A stretch of 64,000 nt of DNA, taken from positions 1-64,000 of the forward strand of contig NZ_BMNK01000003.1 of the NCBI RefSeq assembly GCF_014646515.1. Reading direction: 5' to 3'. The position numbers and the translations under genes are program-made. Under the pieces are notes generated by a model, which searched no databases, was not told the origin of the DNA, and was given only the letters and a program-made list of their open reading frames with translations. This DNA comes from Nonomuraea glycinis (GTDB taxonomy: Bacteria; Actinomycetota; Actinomycetes; Streptosporangiales; Streptosporangiaceae). Below, in pieces: positions 41,831-50,614 of the stretch. Within the stretch, counting starts at the first letter, position 1, and the number at the start of each line of letters is the position of its first letter.

Positions 41831-41878
41831 TGGAGTGGCGTAATCATGGAGTGAATATCACTCATAGCCGCCACTCCA
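41831..41878 (-). terminator. nested hairpin after the alpha-mannosidase operon
   Basis: TGGAGTGGCG (41831-41840) pairs perfectly with CGCCACTCCA (41869-41878). The 28-nt loop holds a second inverted repeat GAGTG-aatat-CACTC (41849-41863). It starts 7 nt after the GH38 stop on the minus strand. The base composition is unusually AT-rich. It is probably the terminator of the eight-gene operon, although a DNA-binding dyad cannot be excluded. Confidence 0.6.
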
Positions 41879-41884
41879 CTACTT

Positions 41885-44581
41885 TCAGTTGACTATTTGC
41901 ACGGTGGCGATCTCCCAAGCTCCCAGCGGCAGGCGGAGGACGCCGTCGGTGACCGGGAGTTCCTCGCCCGGGCGGCCACGGAGGTCCGCGCGGCGGGCCC
42001 GGTTGAACGTCCCCTCGATGACCGCCTCGGTGTCGCTGTCCGACAGCGCCACGACCCGCAACTCCTGCCAGCCGTCGCGGACCCGCAGCGAGGTCAGCGC
42101 CACGCCGGCCCCCGTCACCGACAGGCCGGCGGCCGGCGCGGGCAGCGGCAGGTGCGGGGCGCCGGTCCCGGCGACCGTGAGCAGGGGGTGCCGGAACGTC
42201 TCCGCCGCCGGCGGCACCGGCGACCACGTCCCGCTGTAGGGCATCAGCGCCAGGCTCACCGAGCGCAGCCCGCGTGACTGGGCGGCCGGGGTCGGCAGCT
42301 GGGGCCCGGCGGGCTCGGGGCGCAGCGCGTGCCGGTTGCGCGACAGGTAGCCGATCGAGCGCAGCAGGGTGAGCGCCAGCTCGCCGCCCTCCTCCACCAG
42401 CTCGTACTCGGTGACGTGCTCCAGCAGCGCCGCCACTCCCCCGGCGGCCACCCAGCCCGACGCCGGGAAGGTCGGCAGCGGCTCCTCGCCGCACCCGCCC
42501 TCGGCGGTCAGGCCCCGGGTGACGACCGCGAACTGCCCTTCGGCGTGCGAGAGCGCCGTCCGCTGCGGCAGCGGCACGTGCAGCCGCACCCGGTGGTCGG
42601 CGCAGCGGTTGTCGAACTCCACGGTGAGCCGCACGTACGGCTCGCCCGCGCGCAGCTCGACCCGCATCCGGACGGCGATCTCCTCGCTGACCTCGGTCCG
42701 GGACGCGGCCGGGATCTCGGGGGTGCCCTCGATCCCGTCGCCCGCGCCGGGCCACCGGTAGGTGCGCCACACGTCGAAGGCGGCCACCAGCGGCCCCGTG
42801 CAGACCGTGCTCACCTGGACCGTCTCCGGCTCGGAGACGAGTCTGTCCTCGGCCGGCGGCGCGTAGTTGTAGCTGTCGCCCACGTCGCCGCCGTCGACGA
42901 TCCGGCCGGCGCCGGTGAGGGTGACCCCGTCGGCGCCGGTCAGCGTCAGGGTGCCGTCCCGCGCCACCTCGACGCGCAGCAGCCCGTTGTCGAGTACCCG
43001 CTCCTCGGCCTGCACGCCGGTGATGGGCGCGCCCTGGGCGGCTTCCGTCACGCTGTCGTACGGCGCGGGCCGCACGCTGGTGTGGCCGAGCGGCGGCGCC
43101 TCGACGAGGGCGGCCACGGTGCGGCGCGACTGGGCCACGATCCGGACCCGGTGCACGCCGTCCAGCGCCCCGCGCACCTGGCCCACGTTGAAGGCGGCCG
43201 ACGACTCGCGGGCGACCTCGAAGGTCAGCACCCCGTCCGCCACGGACCAGCCGGTGATGTGCTGGCCGTAGAGCTCGGTGCCGTGCACGAACGTCAGCGC
43301 CGTGGCCGGGTCCATCTCCTCGTCGAGCAGCAGCGTCGGCGCGTACTCCAGCGGCTGGACGGGGATCCCGGCGCCGGCCGGGTCCACCAGCGGGTCCTCG
43401 CCCGCCACGTCGAGCAGCACCACGCCGCGCCGGGCGGCGGGCGTCGGGTTGACGACGAGCACGCCGCCGGACGGCACGGCGGCGGCGAGCTTCGCGGTGA
43501 CCATGTCGCGCACGGCCTGCCCGAGCTGCTCGGCCTCGGCGATACGGGCGGCCACCTGCTGGGCCGTCTCGTCCACGCCGCAGCCGGTCACCGAGTCGTG
43601 GCCGCTGGCGTCGACCAGCCGCCACCAGGCCATGTCCAGGAAGCGGCCCGGCCAGTCGTCGCCCCAGAGCGTGGCGAGCGGCTCGGCGTAGCGTTCGACC
43701 ATCCGCTCGGCCCGGCCCATGGCCTGCTTGACGTGCGCGCGCACGGAGATGACGCCGGGCAGGATGTTGGCGCGGGCGTGCGAGCGCAGCTCGCCGGTCA
43801 CCCGGGGCAGCCCCGCCACGTCGCCGGAGTGCGCCTCGATGTATCCGGACAGGGTGTCCATCCGGGCGCCGAGCCGCGAGACCATCTCCGGCAGCCCGCG
43901 CACCGGGGCCGAGTGGTCGGTGCCGTACATCGCCAGCAGCGGCCCGTCGGGACCGTGCCAGCGGCGCATCGTCTCGACGAAGGCGGCCCCGCGCTCGGCG
44001 AGCTGCCCCGCGTCCTCGAACAGGTGCGCCCCGTTGCCGTAGCCGCCCGCCGGGAGGTACTGCGTGCGCAGCGCCGTCCCGTCGGGCGCGACCCAGGCGA
44101 AGGCGTCGGTCGTCACCGAGGAGGGCACGCCCCGGTAGACGCAGGCGTGCAGAAGGCCGGCCCGGTGCAGAATCTGCGGCATCTGCGCGGTGTGCCCGAA
44201 CATGTCCGGCAGGTAGCCGACCGCCATGGCCCGGCCGAGCTTGTCGGCGCGGGCCATGCCCAGCTCCAGGTTGCGCACGATGTTCTCGCCCGAGCAGAGG
44301 AACTCGTCGAGCAGGATCTGCCACGGCCCCACCGCCAGCCGCCCGGACTCGACCAGCGCGGCGATGCGGTCGCGGTTCTCCGGCCGCACCTCCAGGTAGT
44401 CGTCCACGCAGGCGAGCTGCCCGTCGAGGGTGAAATGGTAGGCGGGCTCGCGCTCCATCGTGTCCAGCACCTCGTCCAGCAACGCCACCAGGCGCAGCCT
44501 GAACCGCTGGAACGGCTCGTACCACTCCCGGTCCCAGTGCGTGTGCGGGACGACGACGATCTCAGTGGTCTCTGCGGTCAC
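41885..44581 (-). CDS. alpha-mannosidase, GH38 family
   Basis: Retaining zinc alpha-mannosidase of 898 residues, normal for bacterial GH38; no signal peptide, so cytosolic. The zinc site begins with HTHWDREW (13-20, His13 and Asp17), the nucleophile is Asp126 in GYLPDMFGH, and the later zinc ligand is in SGHDSVTGCG. The C-terminal half (about 380-898) is the beta-rich mannosidase domain. It would release mannose from imported mannosides. It is the last gene of an operon with an ABC importer and inositol-type enzymes; its start overlaps the IolG-like stop by 4 nt. Mannose-containing oligosaccharides or mannosyl-inositols are both possible substrates. Confidence 0.92.
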   Translation of the reverse strand: MTAETTEIVVVPHTHWDREWYEPFQRFRLRLVALLDEVLDTMEREPAYHFTLDGQLACVDDYLEVRPENRDRIAALVESGRLAVGPWQILLDEFLCSGENIVRNLELGMARADKLGRAMAVGYLPDMFGHTAQMPQILHRAGLLHACVYRGVPSSVTTDAFAWVAPDGTALRTQYLPAGGYGNGAHLFEDAGQLAERGAAFVETMRRWHGPDGPLLAMYGTDHSAPVRGLPEMVSRLGARMDTLSGYIEAHSGDVAGLPRVTGELRSHARANILPGVISVRAHVKQAMGRAERMVERYAEPLATLWGDDWPGRFLDMAWWRLVDASGHDSVTGCGVDETAQQVAARIAEAEQLGQAVRDMVTAKLAAAVPSGGVLVVNPTPAARRGVVLLDVAGEDPLVDPAGAGIPVQPLEYAPTLLLDEEMDPATALTFVHGTELYGQHITGWSVADGVLTFEVARESSAAFNVGQVRGALDGVHRVRIVAQSRRTVAALVEAPPLGHTSVRPAPYDSVTEAAQGAPITGVQAEERVLDNGLLRVEVARDGTLTLTGADGVTLTGAGRIVDGGDVGDSYNYAPPAEDRLVSEPETVQVSTVCTGPLVAAFDVWRTYRWPGAGDGIEGTPEIPAASRTEVSEEIAVRMRVELRAGEPYVRLTVEFDNRCADHRVRLHVPLPQRTALSHAEGQFAVVTRGLTAEGGCGEEPLPTFPASGWVAAGGVAALLEHVTEYELVEEGGELALTLLRSIGYLSRNRHALRPEPAGPQLPTPAAQSRGLRSVSLALMPYSGTWSPVPPAAETFRHPLLTVAGTGAPHLPLPAPAAGLSVTGAGVALTSLRVRDGWQELRVVALSDSDTEAVIEGTFNRARRADLRGRPGEELPVTDGVLRLPLGAWEIATVQIVN

Positions 44582-45669
44582 GCCGCTTCCCCTCCGATCT
44601 GCAGGTCATGCTGTACGGCATAGCGGGCGGCGATGCGCTGGGCGGTGACGATGTCCTCCAGGGCGCCGGCCGCGTCGGTGCGCGGCGGCACGCCCTCGGT
44701 GACGAAGGCGTGGAAGGCGTCCAGTTGCACCTCGAACGCCTCGGTCACGTCCCGCCACTCGTTCCGGCTCTCGGCCCCGGTGTCGTCACGGGAGACCACG
44801 GTCAGCGTCGTCGGCGCGTTCATCAGGTAGGGCGAGGGGAAGGTCAGCTCCAGCGAGCCGCGATCGTGGTGGACGACCACGGTCTCCCGGTAGGCGGGGT
44901 AGTCCTCCAGGTAGTGCCAGCGGATCTCGAACCGGCCGCCGGCGCGCAGCGGCCCGGAGATCTCGATGGATCCGGGCGCGGGCCCCCAGGTCTCCACGTG
45001 CGACACCTCGGCGGGCGAGCCGGACAGGCGCCGCAGCAGCGACAGGTCGTGGCAGATAGAACCGAGCGCCACCCCGTACAGGGCGCGCACCCGCTCGGGC
45101 GCGGACGCGCCGAGCGCCTGCGCGACCAGCCCGCTCTCGGCCTCGCGCAGCGACGCCAGCAGGCCGGGGTCCACGTCGCGGGCCTGGGTCAGGTTGGCGA
45201 AGGCCAGCTGCGACTCCCCGCTGGGGTGCAGCACGGTCACCTCGATCGACCGGATCTTCTCCGGCCCGCCCAGCTCGGCCAGCAACTCCTCGGCCCGGCG
45301 GACGGCGGGGTCGTACTGCTTCATGTAGCCCACCATGAGCCGCCCCTCGGGCAGCGCCGCCACCTCCGCGCGGGTCAACGCCAGCGGCTTCTCGCACAGC
45401 ACGGCGTACCCGGCCGCGAGCGCCTGCCGTACCGGCTCGCCGTGGGAGCCGGAGGCCAGTATGAGCACGGCCTCGAACCCGCCCGCCGCCAGCAGGTGGC
45501 CGAGGTCGGTGTGGCGGCCGGGCGCGCCCAGCCGGTCCGCCACGGTGTCGGCGAGCGTCTGCGACAGATCGCAGACCGCCGTCACCTCGAACACATCACG
45601 GCGGCGCGACAGCAGCGGTACGTACACCGCCTGCGTGACGGCTCCGCACCCGACAAGCGCGATCTTCAC
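44578..45669 (-). CDS. Gfo/Idh/MocA family NAD(P)-dependent oxidoreductase (possible IolG-type)
   Basis: Dehydrogenase of 363 residues with an N-terminal Rossmann domain (IALVGCGAVTQAVYVPLL at about 4-20) and the family catalytic motif CEKPLALTRAE, where the Lys is essential. A C-terminal alpha/beta domain binds the sugar or inositol. I chose the GTG at 45669 because a GGAGGAG SD lies 6 nt before it; an in-frame ATG at 45708 has none. In context it could be the inositol or inosose dehydrogenase that the iol genes next door lack, but other sugar substrates are equally possible. It overlaps the alpha-mannosidase gene by 4 nt. Confidence 0.85.
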   Translation of the reverse strand: MKIALVGCGAVTQAVYVPLLSRRRDVFEVTAVCDLSQTLADTVADRLGAPGRHTDLGHLLAAGGFEAVLILASGSHGEPVRQALAAGYAVLCEKPLALTRAEVAALPEGRLMVGYMKQYDPAVRRAEELLAELGGPEKIRSIEVTVLHPSGESQLAFANLTQARDVDPGLLASLREAESGLVAQALGASAPERVRALYGVALGSICHDLSLLRRLSGSPAEVSHVETWGPAPGSIEISGPLRAGGRFEIRWHYLEDYPAYRETVVVHHDRGSLELTFPSPYLMNAPTTLTVVSRDDTGAESRNEWRDVTEAFEVQLDAFHAFVTEGVPPRTDAAGALEDIVTAQRIAARYAVQHDLQIGGEAA

Positions 45670-45726
45670 AACCCACTCCTCCAGCGTGGTCTCACCGGCA
45701 TGGCCCAAACCGACGTCAAGTCCGGT

Positions 45727-46620
45727 TCAAAGTCCGAGTGCCCTCAGCTTCTCGCGATTGGCGGCTTGATCGGCGATGTTCTGCGTAACTGATCGCCGTC
45801 CGGGCAGGGTGTCCTGCTCGACGATGACCCAGCCCTGGTAGTCGATCTCCGCCAGCGTGCGGACCACGCCGGGCAGGTCGAGCTCGCCCTGGCCGAGCGG
45901 CGCGAAACCGCCTCTGCCCATCAGCTCGCGCAGGTCCACGCCGTCGGCGATGGCCTGGGCGAGGATGCTCCGGTCGCCGTCCTTGACGTGCACGTGGCCG
46001 ACGCGGGCCGACCAGTCGCGCAGCGCGCGCACCGGGTCGCCGCCGGCCAGCAGGAGGTGGCCGGTGTCGAGACAGAGCTGCACGTCGGTCAGCTCCAGCA
46101 GCCGTTCGACGTCCTCGGGGGTCTCGACGTAGGTGCCGAGATGGTGGTGGAAGGCGGGTTCGAAGCCCGCGTCGCGGCAGCGCTGGGCGGCCTCCTGGAC
46201 CCGGGCGGCGTAGCCGGCCCACTGCGACGGCTCCAGCCCTGGAGCGTTCCCGCCTGGGCGGGCGAAGCGGGCGGGCGAGCCGGAGCAGCCGAGCGTCGGC
46301 CGGGGCGCCAGGTGCTCGGGGGCGGCGGGCGCCGCCGCGAACACCTCCAGGGTGGCGTCGAGCGCGACCAGCCCCCGCTTGAACTCCTCGGCGTCGCTGT
46401 AGCGCAGGTCGGCCCAGCCACCGGCGAGCAGCAGCCCGCCCAGCCGCTCGGCCAGGTCGTCCTTGGTGCCGAGATAGCCGATCGGGCCGAGGTCGATGCC
46501 CTCGTAGCCCGCGCCGGCGATCGCGCGCACCATCTCGTCGGCGGTCAGCGGTGGCGGCCCGTCGCTCAGCTCGAACACGCCGAAGCTGACCGGGGCGTTG
46601 GCGACACTGGTCAGGCGCAT
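45727..46620 (-). CDS. TIM-barrel sugar isomerase/dehydratase (IolE / xylose-isomerase-like)
   Basis: Cytosolic enzyme of 297 residues of the xylose-isomerase-like TIM-barrel family. The start VANAPVSFGVFELSDG and AAGYEGIDLGPIGYLG resemble inosose dehydratases (IolE), and metal ligands are suggested by FHHHLGTYVET, CLDTGHLLLAGGD, VGHVHVKD and VIVEQD. IolE converts 2-keto-myo-inositol to the diketone hydrolysed by IolD, so this gene could supply the step missing from the divergent iolC-iolB-iolD operon. It overlaps the CehA gene by 10 nt and is 57 nt upstream of the dehydrogenase. Confidence 0.8.
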   Translation of the reverse strand: MRLTSVANAPVSFGVFELSDGPPPLTADEMVRAIAGAGYEGIDLGPIGYLGTKDDLAERLGGLLLAGGWADLRYSDAEEFKRGLVALDATLEVFAAAPAAPEHLAPRPTLGCSGSPARFARPGGNAPGLEPSQWAGYAARVQEAAQRCRDAGFEPAFHHHLGTYVETPEDVERLLELTDVQLCLDTGHLLLAGGDPVRALRDWSARVGHVHVKDGDRSILAQAIADGVDLRELMGRGGFAPLGQGELDLPGVVRTLAEIDYQGWVIVEQDTLPGRRSVTQNIADQAANREKLRALGL

Positions 46621-47798
46621 AGCGCCATCACCTCGTTCTCGTAGGTTTCCAGACGGTGCCGGCCGGGGTCGGCGGGGAGCAGCACCCGGTCGCCGCGGAT
46701 CACCTGGCGGGCGCCGTCGGGGCGTACCAGGATGAGGCCGTCGGCGTCCAGGGCGAGCAGTTCGTCGCCCAGCCTGAGGAGCAGCGGTGCGTCGGGGCCG
46801 GCGGAGATCGCGGTGCGGCCCGCGGAGACGGCGTCGAGGACCGAGCCGGTGTCCTCGGCCAGCACCCAGGTGGTGGGTGAGCCGGGCAGGCCGTCCGAGC
46901 CGTGCTTGTGGAAGTCGCTGGCGCCGATCCAGACGAGGTCGGATCGCCAGGCGTCGGCCCAGGCCAGGGGCGCGCCCCAGCGCCGGTCCCACCAGCCGGA
47001 GTGCCAGACCTCGGCGATGCGGGGCCGCTCGGTCAGCGGCTGCAGCCAGGCGCAGTCGCCGCCGAGCGGGTGGTTGATCGAGATCAGCCCGCCCGCGCGC
47101 CCGGCGTGCCGGACCCAGGAGTCGGCGGGCTGCCGGAAGTCCACCCAGCCGACGTCGCCGAAGACGTTGGCGTGGCCCCGGTCGGTGGTGACCTCCTGGC
47201 CGGGCAGCAACGTGATGCCCCGGTCGGTCTTGGCCAGCTCCGGGTGATGGCTGACGGTGTTGTGGTCGGTGACGGCCAGGAAGTCCAGGCCGCGCCCCCG
47301 GGCCAGCTCGGCGAGCTCGGCGATGGTCAGCGAGCCGTCGCTGTGCAGGGTGTGCGCGTGGAAGTCGCCGGCGAACCACCGCATACCGCCGAGGTCGGGG
47401 ATGTCCCGGCGCGGCGGGCGCTCCCCGGCCGGCGGCTCCGCCACCTCCGGCCGGGCCGGCGGCACGGTCTCGGTGTGGATCTCCAGCGTGAAGTCGAGCC
47501 CCTGCGGGGGCACCCGGTGCAGGCGCAGCCACACGTTCCAGACGCCCGGCTCGGGCTCGCCCGGCAGATAGCCGGGCGTGGCCCAGTCCTCAGTGATCGT
47601 GTACGTGTCCCGCGCGCCTCCCGACCAGCCACGGAAGCCGTCCGCCCCGGCGCAGCCAAGGTCGAGGACCCCCTGCGACCGGTCGTAGGCCAGCCGTACG
47701 GTGACCGCGGCGGTGCCCGCGGGCACCTCGAACGCCACCTCGCGCAGGATGCGCTCCAACCGGTCGTCCAGGCTCCAGTGGCCCCGGATCACGCTCAT
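46611..47798 (-). CDS. CehA/McbA family metallohydrolase (PHP domain)
   Basis: Predicted metal-dependent hydrolase of 395 residues. A beta-rich N-terminal domain (about 1-135) precedes a PHP-type domain (about 140-350) with the metal motifs FHAHTLHSDG, AVTDHNTVSHH and GASDFHKHGSDG. Family members act on phosphoesters or other esters, so the substrate cannot be read from the sequence. In this operon, a phosphodiesterase that frees the head group from a glycerophospho-inositol or a mannosyl phosphate would make sense. It overlaps both neighbours (ABC ATPase by 4 nt, IolE-like gene by 10 nt). Confidence 0.82.
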   Translation of the reverse strand: MSVIRGHWSLDDRLERILREVAFEVPAGTAAVTVRLAYDRSQGVLDLGCAGADGFRGWSGGARDTYTITEDWATPGYLPGEPEPGVWNVWLRLHRVPPQGLDFTLEIHTETVPPARPEVAEPPAGERPPRRDIPDLGGMRWFAGDFHAHTLHSDGSLTIAELAELARGRGLDFLAVTDHNTVSHHPELAKTDRGITLLPGQEVTTDRGHANVFGDVGWVDFRQPADSWVRHAGRAGGLISINHPLGGDCAWLQPLTERPRIAEVWHSGWWDRRWGAPLAWADAWRSDLVWIGASDFHKHGSDGLPGSPTTWVLAEDTGSVLDAVSAGRTAISAGPDAPLLLRLGDELLALDADGLILVRPDGARQVIRGDRVLLPADPGRHRLETYENEVMALCA

Positions 47799-48865
47799 GC
47801 CGACACCAGCTCGCCGTCGCGGTAGGCCAGCGCCCGGTCGCCTCTGGGCACCGCGTGGCCCCGATCGCCGAGCGCCGGCTCCCGTCCCTCGGGCACGACC
47901 GCCTGTACGAGCACGCCGGCCACCTCCAGGGTCACCAGGTGGGAGGCGCCCAGGTTCTCGACGATGATCACCTCGCCGGACAGGGAGCCGTCCGCGGGCT
48001 CGTCGGTGTAGGTCATGTATTCGGGACGGACGCCGTACACGATCTTCTCTCCGTCGGTCAGCAGGCCCGCCGCCAGGGCGGGGACGGGCACCTCGCACCC
48101 GGCCACCTCCAGCGTGTCACCCCTGACGACGGCGTCGAGCAGGTTCATCGGCGTGGAGCCGATGAACGAGGCGACGAAGGTGTTGGCGGGCCGCTGGAAG
48201 ACCTCCGACGGGGTGCCGATCTGGCGGATGTGCCCGGCCTCCATCACCGCCATCCGGTCGGCCATGGCCAGCGCCTCGGCCTGGTCGTGGGTGACGAAGA
48301 CGGTGGTGACGCCGAGCTCGCGCTGGAGCTTCTTCAGGAACGTGCGCGCCTCCAGCCGGAGCCGGGCGTCCAGGTTGGACAGCGGCTCGTCGAACAGGAA
48401 CGCCTTGGCCTGGGTGGCCATCACCCGGGCCAGCGCGACCCGCTGCTGCTGACCGCCGGAGAGCTGGCCGGGCCGCCGGTCCATGAGCTGCTCCAGGCCC
48501 AGCCTGGCGCCCACCTCGCCGGCCTTGGCCTGGCGCTGCGCCTTGGCGACCTTCTTGATGCGCAGCGGGTAGGAGATGTTCTCGGTGACGTCCATGTGCG
48601 GGAACAAGGCGTAGTCCTGGAAGACCATGGCGATGTCCCGCCCGCCCGGCTGGACGCCGGTGACGTCGCGGTCGCCGATGACGACGTTGCCGCCGGTGGC
48701 GGTCTCCAGTCCGGCGATCGTCCGCAGCAGGGTGGTCTTGCCGCAGCCGGAGGGGCCCAGCAGGGCGAAGAACTCGCCGTCGGGGATGCTCAGGTCCAGC
48801 GAGTCGAGCGCCTTCACGCCACCGGGATAGACCTTGGTCAGGCCTTTGAGTTCGATTGCGGCCAT
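47795..48865 (-). CDS. sugar ABC transporter ATP-binding protein (UgpC/MsmK type)
   Basis: ATPase of 356 residues. Walker [19 protein letters not shown] (about 34-51), Q-loop FQDYALFPHMDV, signature [16 protein letters not shown], Walker B AFLFDEPLSNLD and H-loop FVTHDQAEA are intact, and a TOBE domain occupies about 270-356. UgpC/MsmK-type ATPases serve several sugar importers, so this protein may also energise the alpha-galactoside importer at 26-29 kb, which lacks its own ATPase. It is coupled to the CehA gene by a 4-nt overlap and to the upstream permease by 1 nt. Confidence 0.92.
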   Translation of the reverse strand: MAAIELKGLTKVYPGGVKALDSLDLSIPDGEFFALLGPSGCGKTTLLRTIAGLETATGGNVVIGDRDVTGVQPGGRDIAMVFQDYALFPHMDVTENISYPLRIKKVAKAQRQAKAGEVGARLGLEQLMDRRPGQLSGGQQQRVALARVMATQAKAFLFDEPLSNLDARLRLEARTFLKKLQRELGVTTVFVTHDQAEALAMADRMAVMEAGHIRQIGTPSEVFQRPANTFVASFIGSTPMNLLDAVVRGDTLEVAGCEVPVPALAAGLLTDGEKIVYGVRPEYMTYTDEPADGSLSGEVIIVENLGASHLVTLEVAGVLVQAVVPEGREPALGDRGHAVPRGDRALAYRDGELVSA

Positions 48866-48866
48866 T

Positions 48867-49685
48867 TCAGCGCTTGATCCCTCCGTGGAAGCGGAAGCCG
48901 TACTTCTTGCTGACGAACAGGTACATGATCACCACGGGGATGGAGTAGAGCAGGCCGAACGTGGACAACACCTTGAGGTTGGCCTGGCCGCCCTCGGTGT
49001 AGAGGGTGTACATGATGACCGCGGCCGGCTGCTTGTCGACATCGCTGAGCAGCAGGTACGGCATCAGGAAGTTGCCCCACACGTTGGCCACGGTCCACAC
49101 CGCGATGGTCGCCAGGCCGGGCCGTACCAGGGGGACGACCACGTGCGCGACGATCTGCAGCGGCGAGGCGCCGAAGACGCGGGCGGACTCCTCGTAGGAC
49201 TTCGGCGTGGTGTCCATGAAGTCCTTGATCATGAAGATCGCCGCCGGGAGCAGGCCGCCGCTCAGGATGAGGATCAGCCCGGTGTGCGAGTCGATCAGGT
49301 TGAGCTCGATGGCGAGCTGGAACAGCGGCACCATCGCGGCCGTGCCGGTGATGATCGAGGACAGCAGCAGCAGCGCGTAGAGCAGCGCGTCGCGCCCCGG
49401 CAGCCGCACCCGGCTGAGCGCGTAGGCCGCCAGGGCCGACAGCACCACGACGAGCACGGCGGTGCCGATCGACAGCACCAGCGAGTTGACCAGCGACCAG
49501 AGCGCGTACGGATGCTCGATGATCATCTGGAAGTTCTCGAAGGTGAAGTCCGGCAGCCGGACCTCGTAGCTGGGGTCGGAGGTGAACGGCGCGGTGGCCA
49601 GCCACAGCAGCGGGATCGTGAAGAAGGCCAGCAGCACCGCGATCAGCGTGTAGACGCCGATCCGGCCGGCGACGAACCGCGTCAT
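48867..49685 (-). CDS. carbohydrate ABC transporter permease (MalG-type)
   Basis: Inner-membrane permease of 272 residues with six helices. The EAA loop EESARVFGASPLQIVAHVVVP contacts the ATPase, and WTVANVWGNFLMPYLLL is the conserved segment following it. The C-terminal GFRFHGGIKR is typical of MalG/UgpE permeases. It forms a heterodimer with the MalF-type protein, whose stop it overlaps by 4 nt. Confidence 0.87.
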   Translation of the reverse strand: MTRFVAGRIGVYTLIAVLLAFFTIPLLWLATAPFTSDPSYEVRLPDFTFENFQMIIEHPYALWSLVNSLVLSIGTAVLVVVLSALAAYALSRVRLPGRDALLYALLLLSSIITGTAAMVPLFQLAIELNLIDSHTGLILILSGGLLPAAIFMIKDFMDTTPKSYEESARVFGASPLQIVAHVVVPLVRPGLATIAVWTVANVWGNFLMPYLLLSDVDKQPAAVIMYTLYTEGGQANLKVLSTFGLLYSIPVVIMYLFVSKKYGFRFHGGIKR

Positions 49686-50614
49686 CTCTTGCTCCTGAGC
49701 AGCCGCAGGTAGAACACCGCCACGACCAGGTTGATCAGCAGGATCACCGTGGAGATGGCCGCGCCGTAGCCCAGGTCGCCGCTCTGCAGCGCGGTCTTGT
49801 AGACGTGCACCGCCAGCACCTCGGACTTGCCGTCGGGACCGCCCGCGGTGAGCAGGAACGGGCTGAAGTCGTTGAACGTCCACAGGCTGATCAGCAGCAG
49901 GTTGGTCAGGATGTGCCCTCTGATGTGCGGGAACACCACGTCGCGCAGTTGCTGCCAGCCGGAGGCGCCGGCCAGGCGGGCGCTCTCCAGGTGGGAGGGG
50001 GGCACGTTGCCGAGCGCCGCGCCGTACAACATCATCGAGAACGCGGTGCCGCGCCAGGTGTTGAAGATGATGATGGACAGCATCGGGTGGTCGAGCAGCC
50101 AGGCGAAGCCTTCGATGCCGAGCAGCGCGTTGAGGGTGCCGCTGTCGCGGTCGAGCAGCGCCACCCACAGGAACGACACGACCGCGCTGGGCAGGATCCA
50201 GGCCAGGATGACCAGGCCCTCGACGATCCGCTTGAGCGGGCCGCGCCAGTCGCGCAGCATCCACGCGATCGTGAAGCCGAGCAGCACCTGGCCGATGACG
50301 GCCGAGCCCAGCACGAACTGGAACGTCAGCCAGGTGGAGTCCCAGAAGCCCGGGTCGCTGATCGCCTGGAGGAAGTTGTCCAGCCCGACGAACTTGGGGT
50401 CGGCGGCGGCCAGGCCGGTGAGCCGGTAGTTCATCAGGCCCAGGTAGATGACCCAGAGCGCCGGGAACACCAGGAACACGGCGATGAGCGCCAGGGCGGG
50501 CGCGACGAAGGCGCCCGCCCGCAGCCGGCCCAGCCCGGCCGCGTCGGAGCTGTAGCGGCCGGGGGGCGGGTCCGTGACCTTCGCGGGGTCAGGAGGCGAT
50601 GTTACCGGCGCCAC
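49682..50614 (-). CDS. carbohydrate ABC transporter permease (MalF-type)
   Basis: Inner-membrane permease of 310 residues: a cytosolic Pro-rich N-terminus (about 1-30), six helices, and the EAA loop LESARLAGASGWQQLRDVVFP. FVGLDNFLQAISDPGFW after helix 1 is characteristic of the family. The GTG start at 50614 lies within the 3' end of the binding-protein gene (26-nt overlap), so the genes are tightly coupled. Confidence 0.87.
   Translation of the reverse strand: MAPVTSPPDPAKVTDPPPGRYSSDAAGLGRLRAGAFVAPALALIAVFLVFPALWVIYLGLMNYRLTGLAAADPKFVGLDNFLQAISDPGFWDSTWLTFQFVLGSAVIGQVLLGFTIAWMLRDWRGPLKRIVEGLVILAWILPSAVVSFLWVALLDRDSGTLNALLGIEGFAWLLDHPMLSIIIFNTWRGTAFSMMLYGAALGNVPPSHLESARLAGASGWQQLRDVVFPHIRGHILTNLLLISLWTFNDFSPFLLTAGGPDGKSEVLAVHVYKTALQSGDLGYGAAISTVILLINLVVAVFYLRLLRSKR

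Noticed and set aside
41763..41831. 22-residue minus-strand ORF (MKGWQRWIQRASFVDAVEELFA) after the mannosidase operon
   Set aside because: It has no SD, starts inside the terminator hairpin and overlaps the Lrp-gene side; the aromatic composition looked protein-like but there is no further support.
42329..44623. 764-residue plus-strand open frame over the alpha-mannosidase
   Set aside because: Antisense shadow of the GH38 gene with low-complexity composition.
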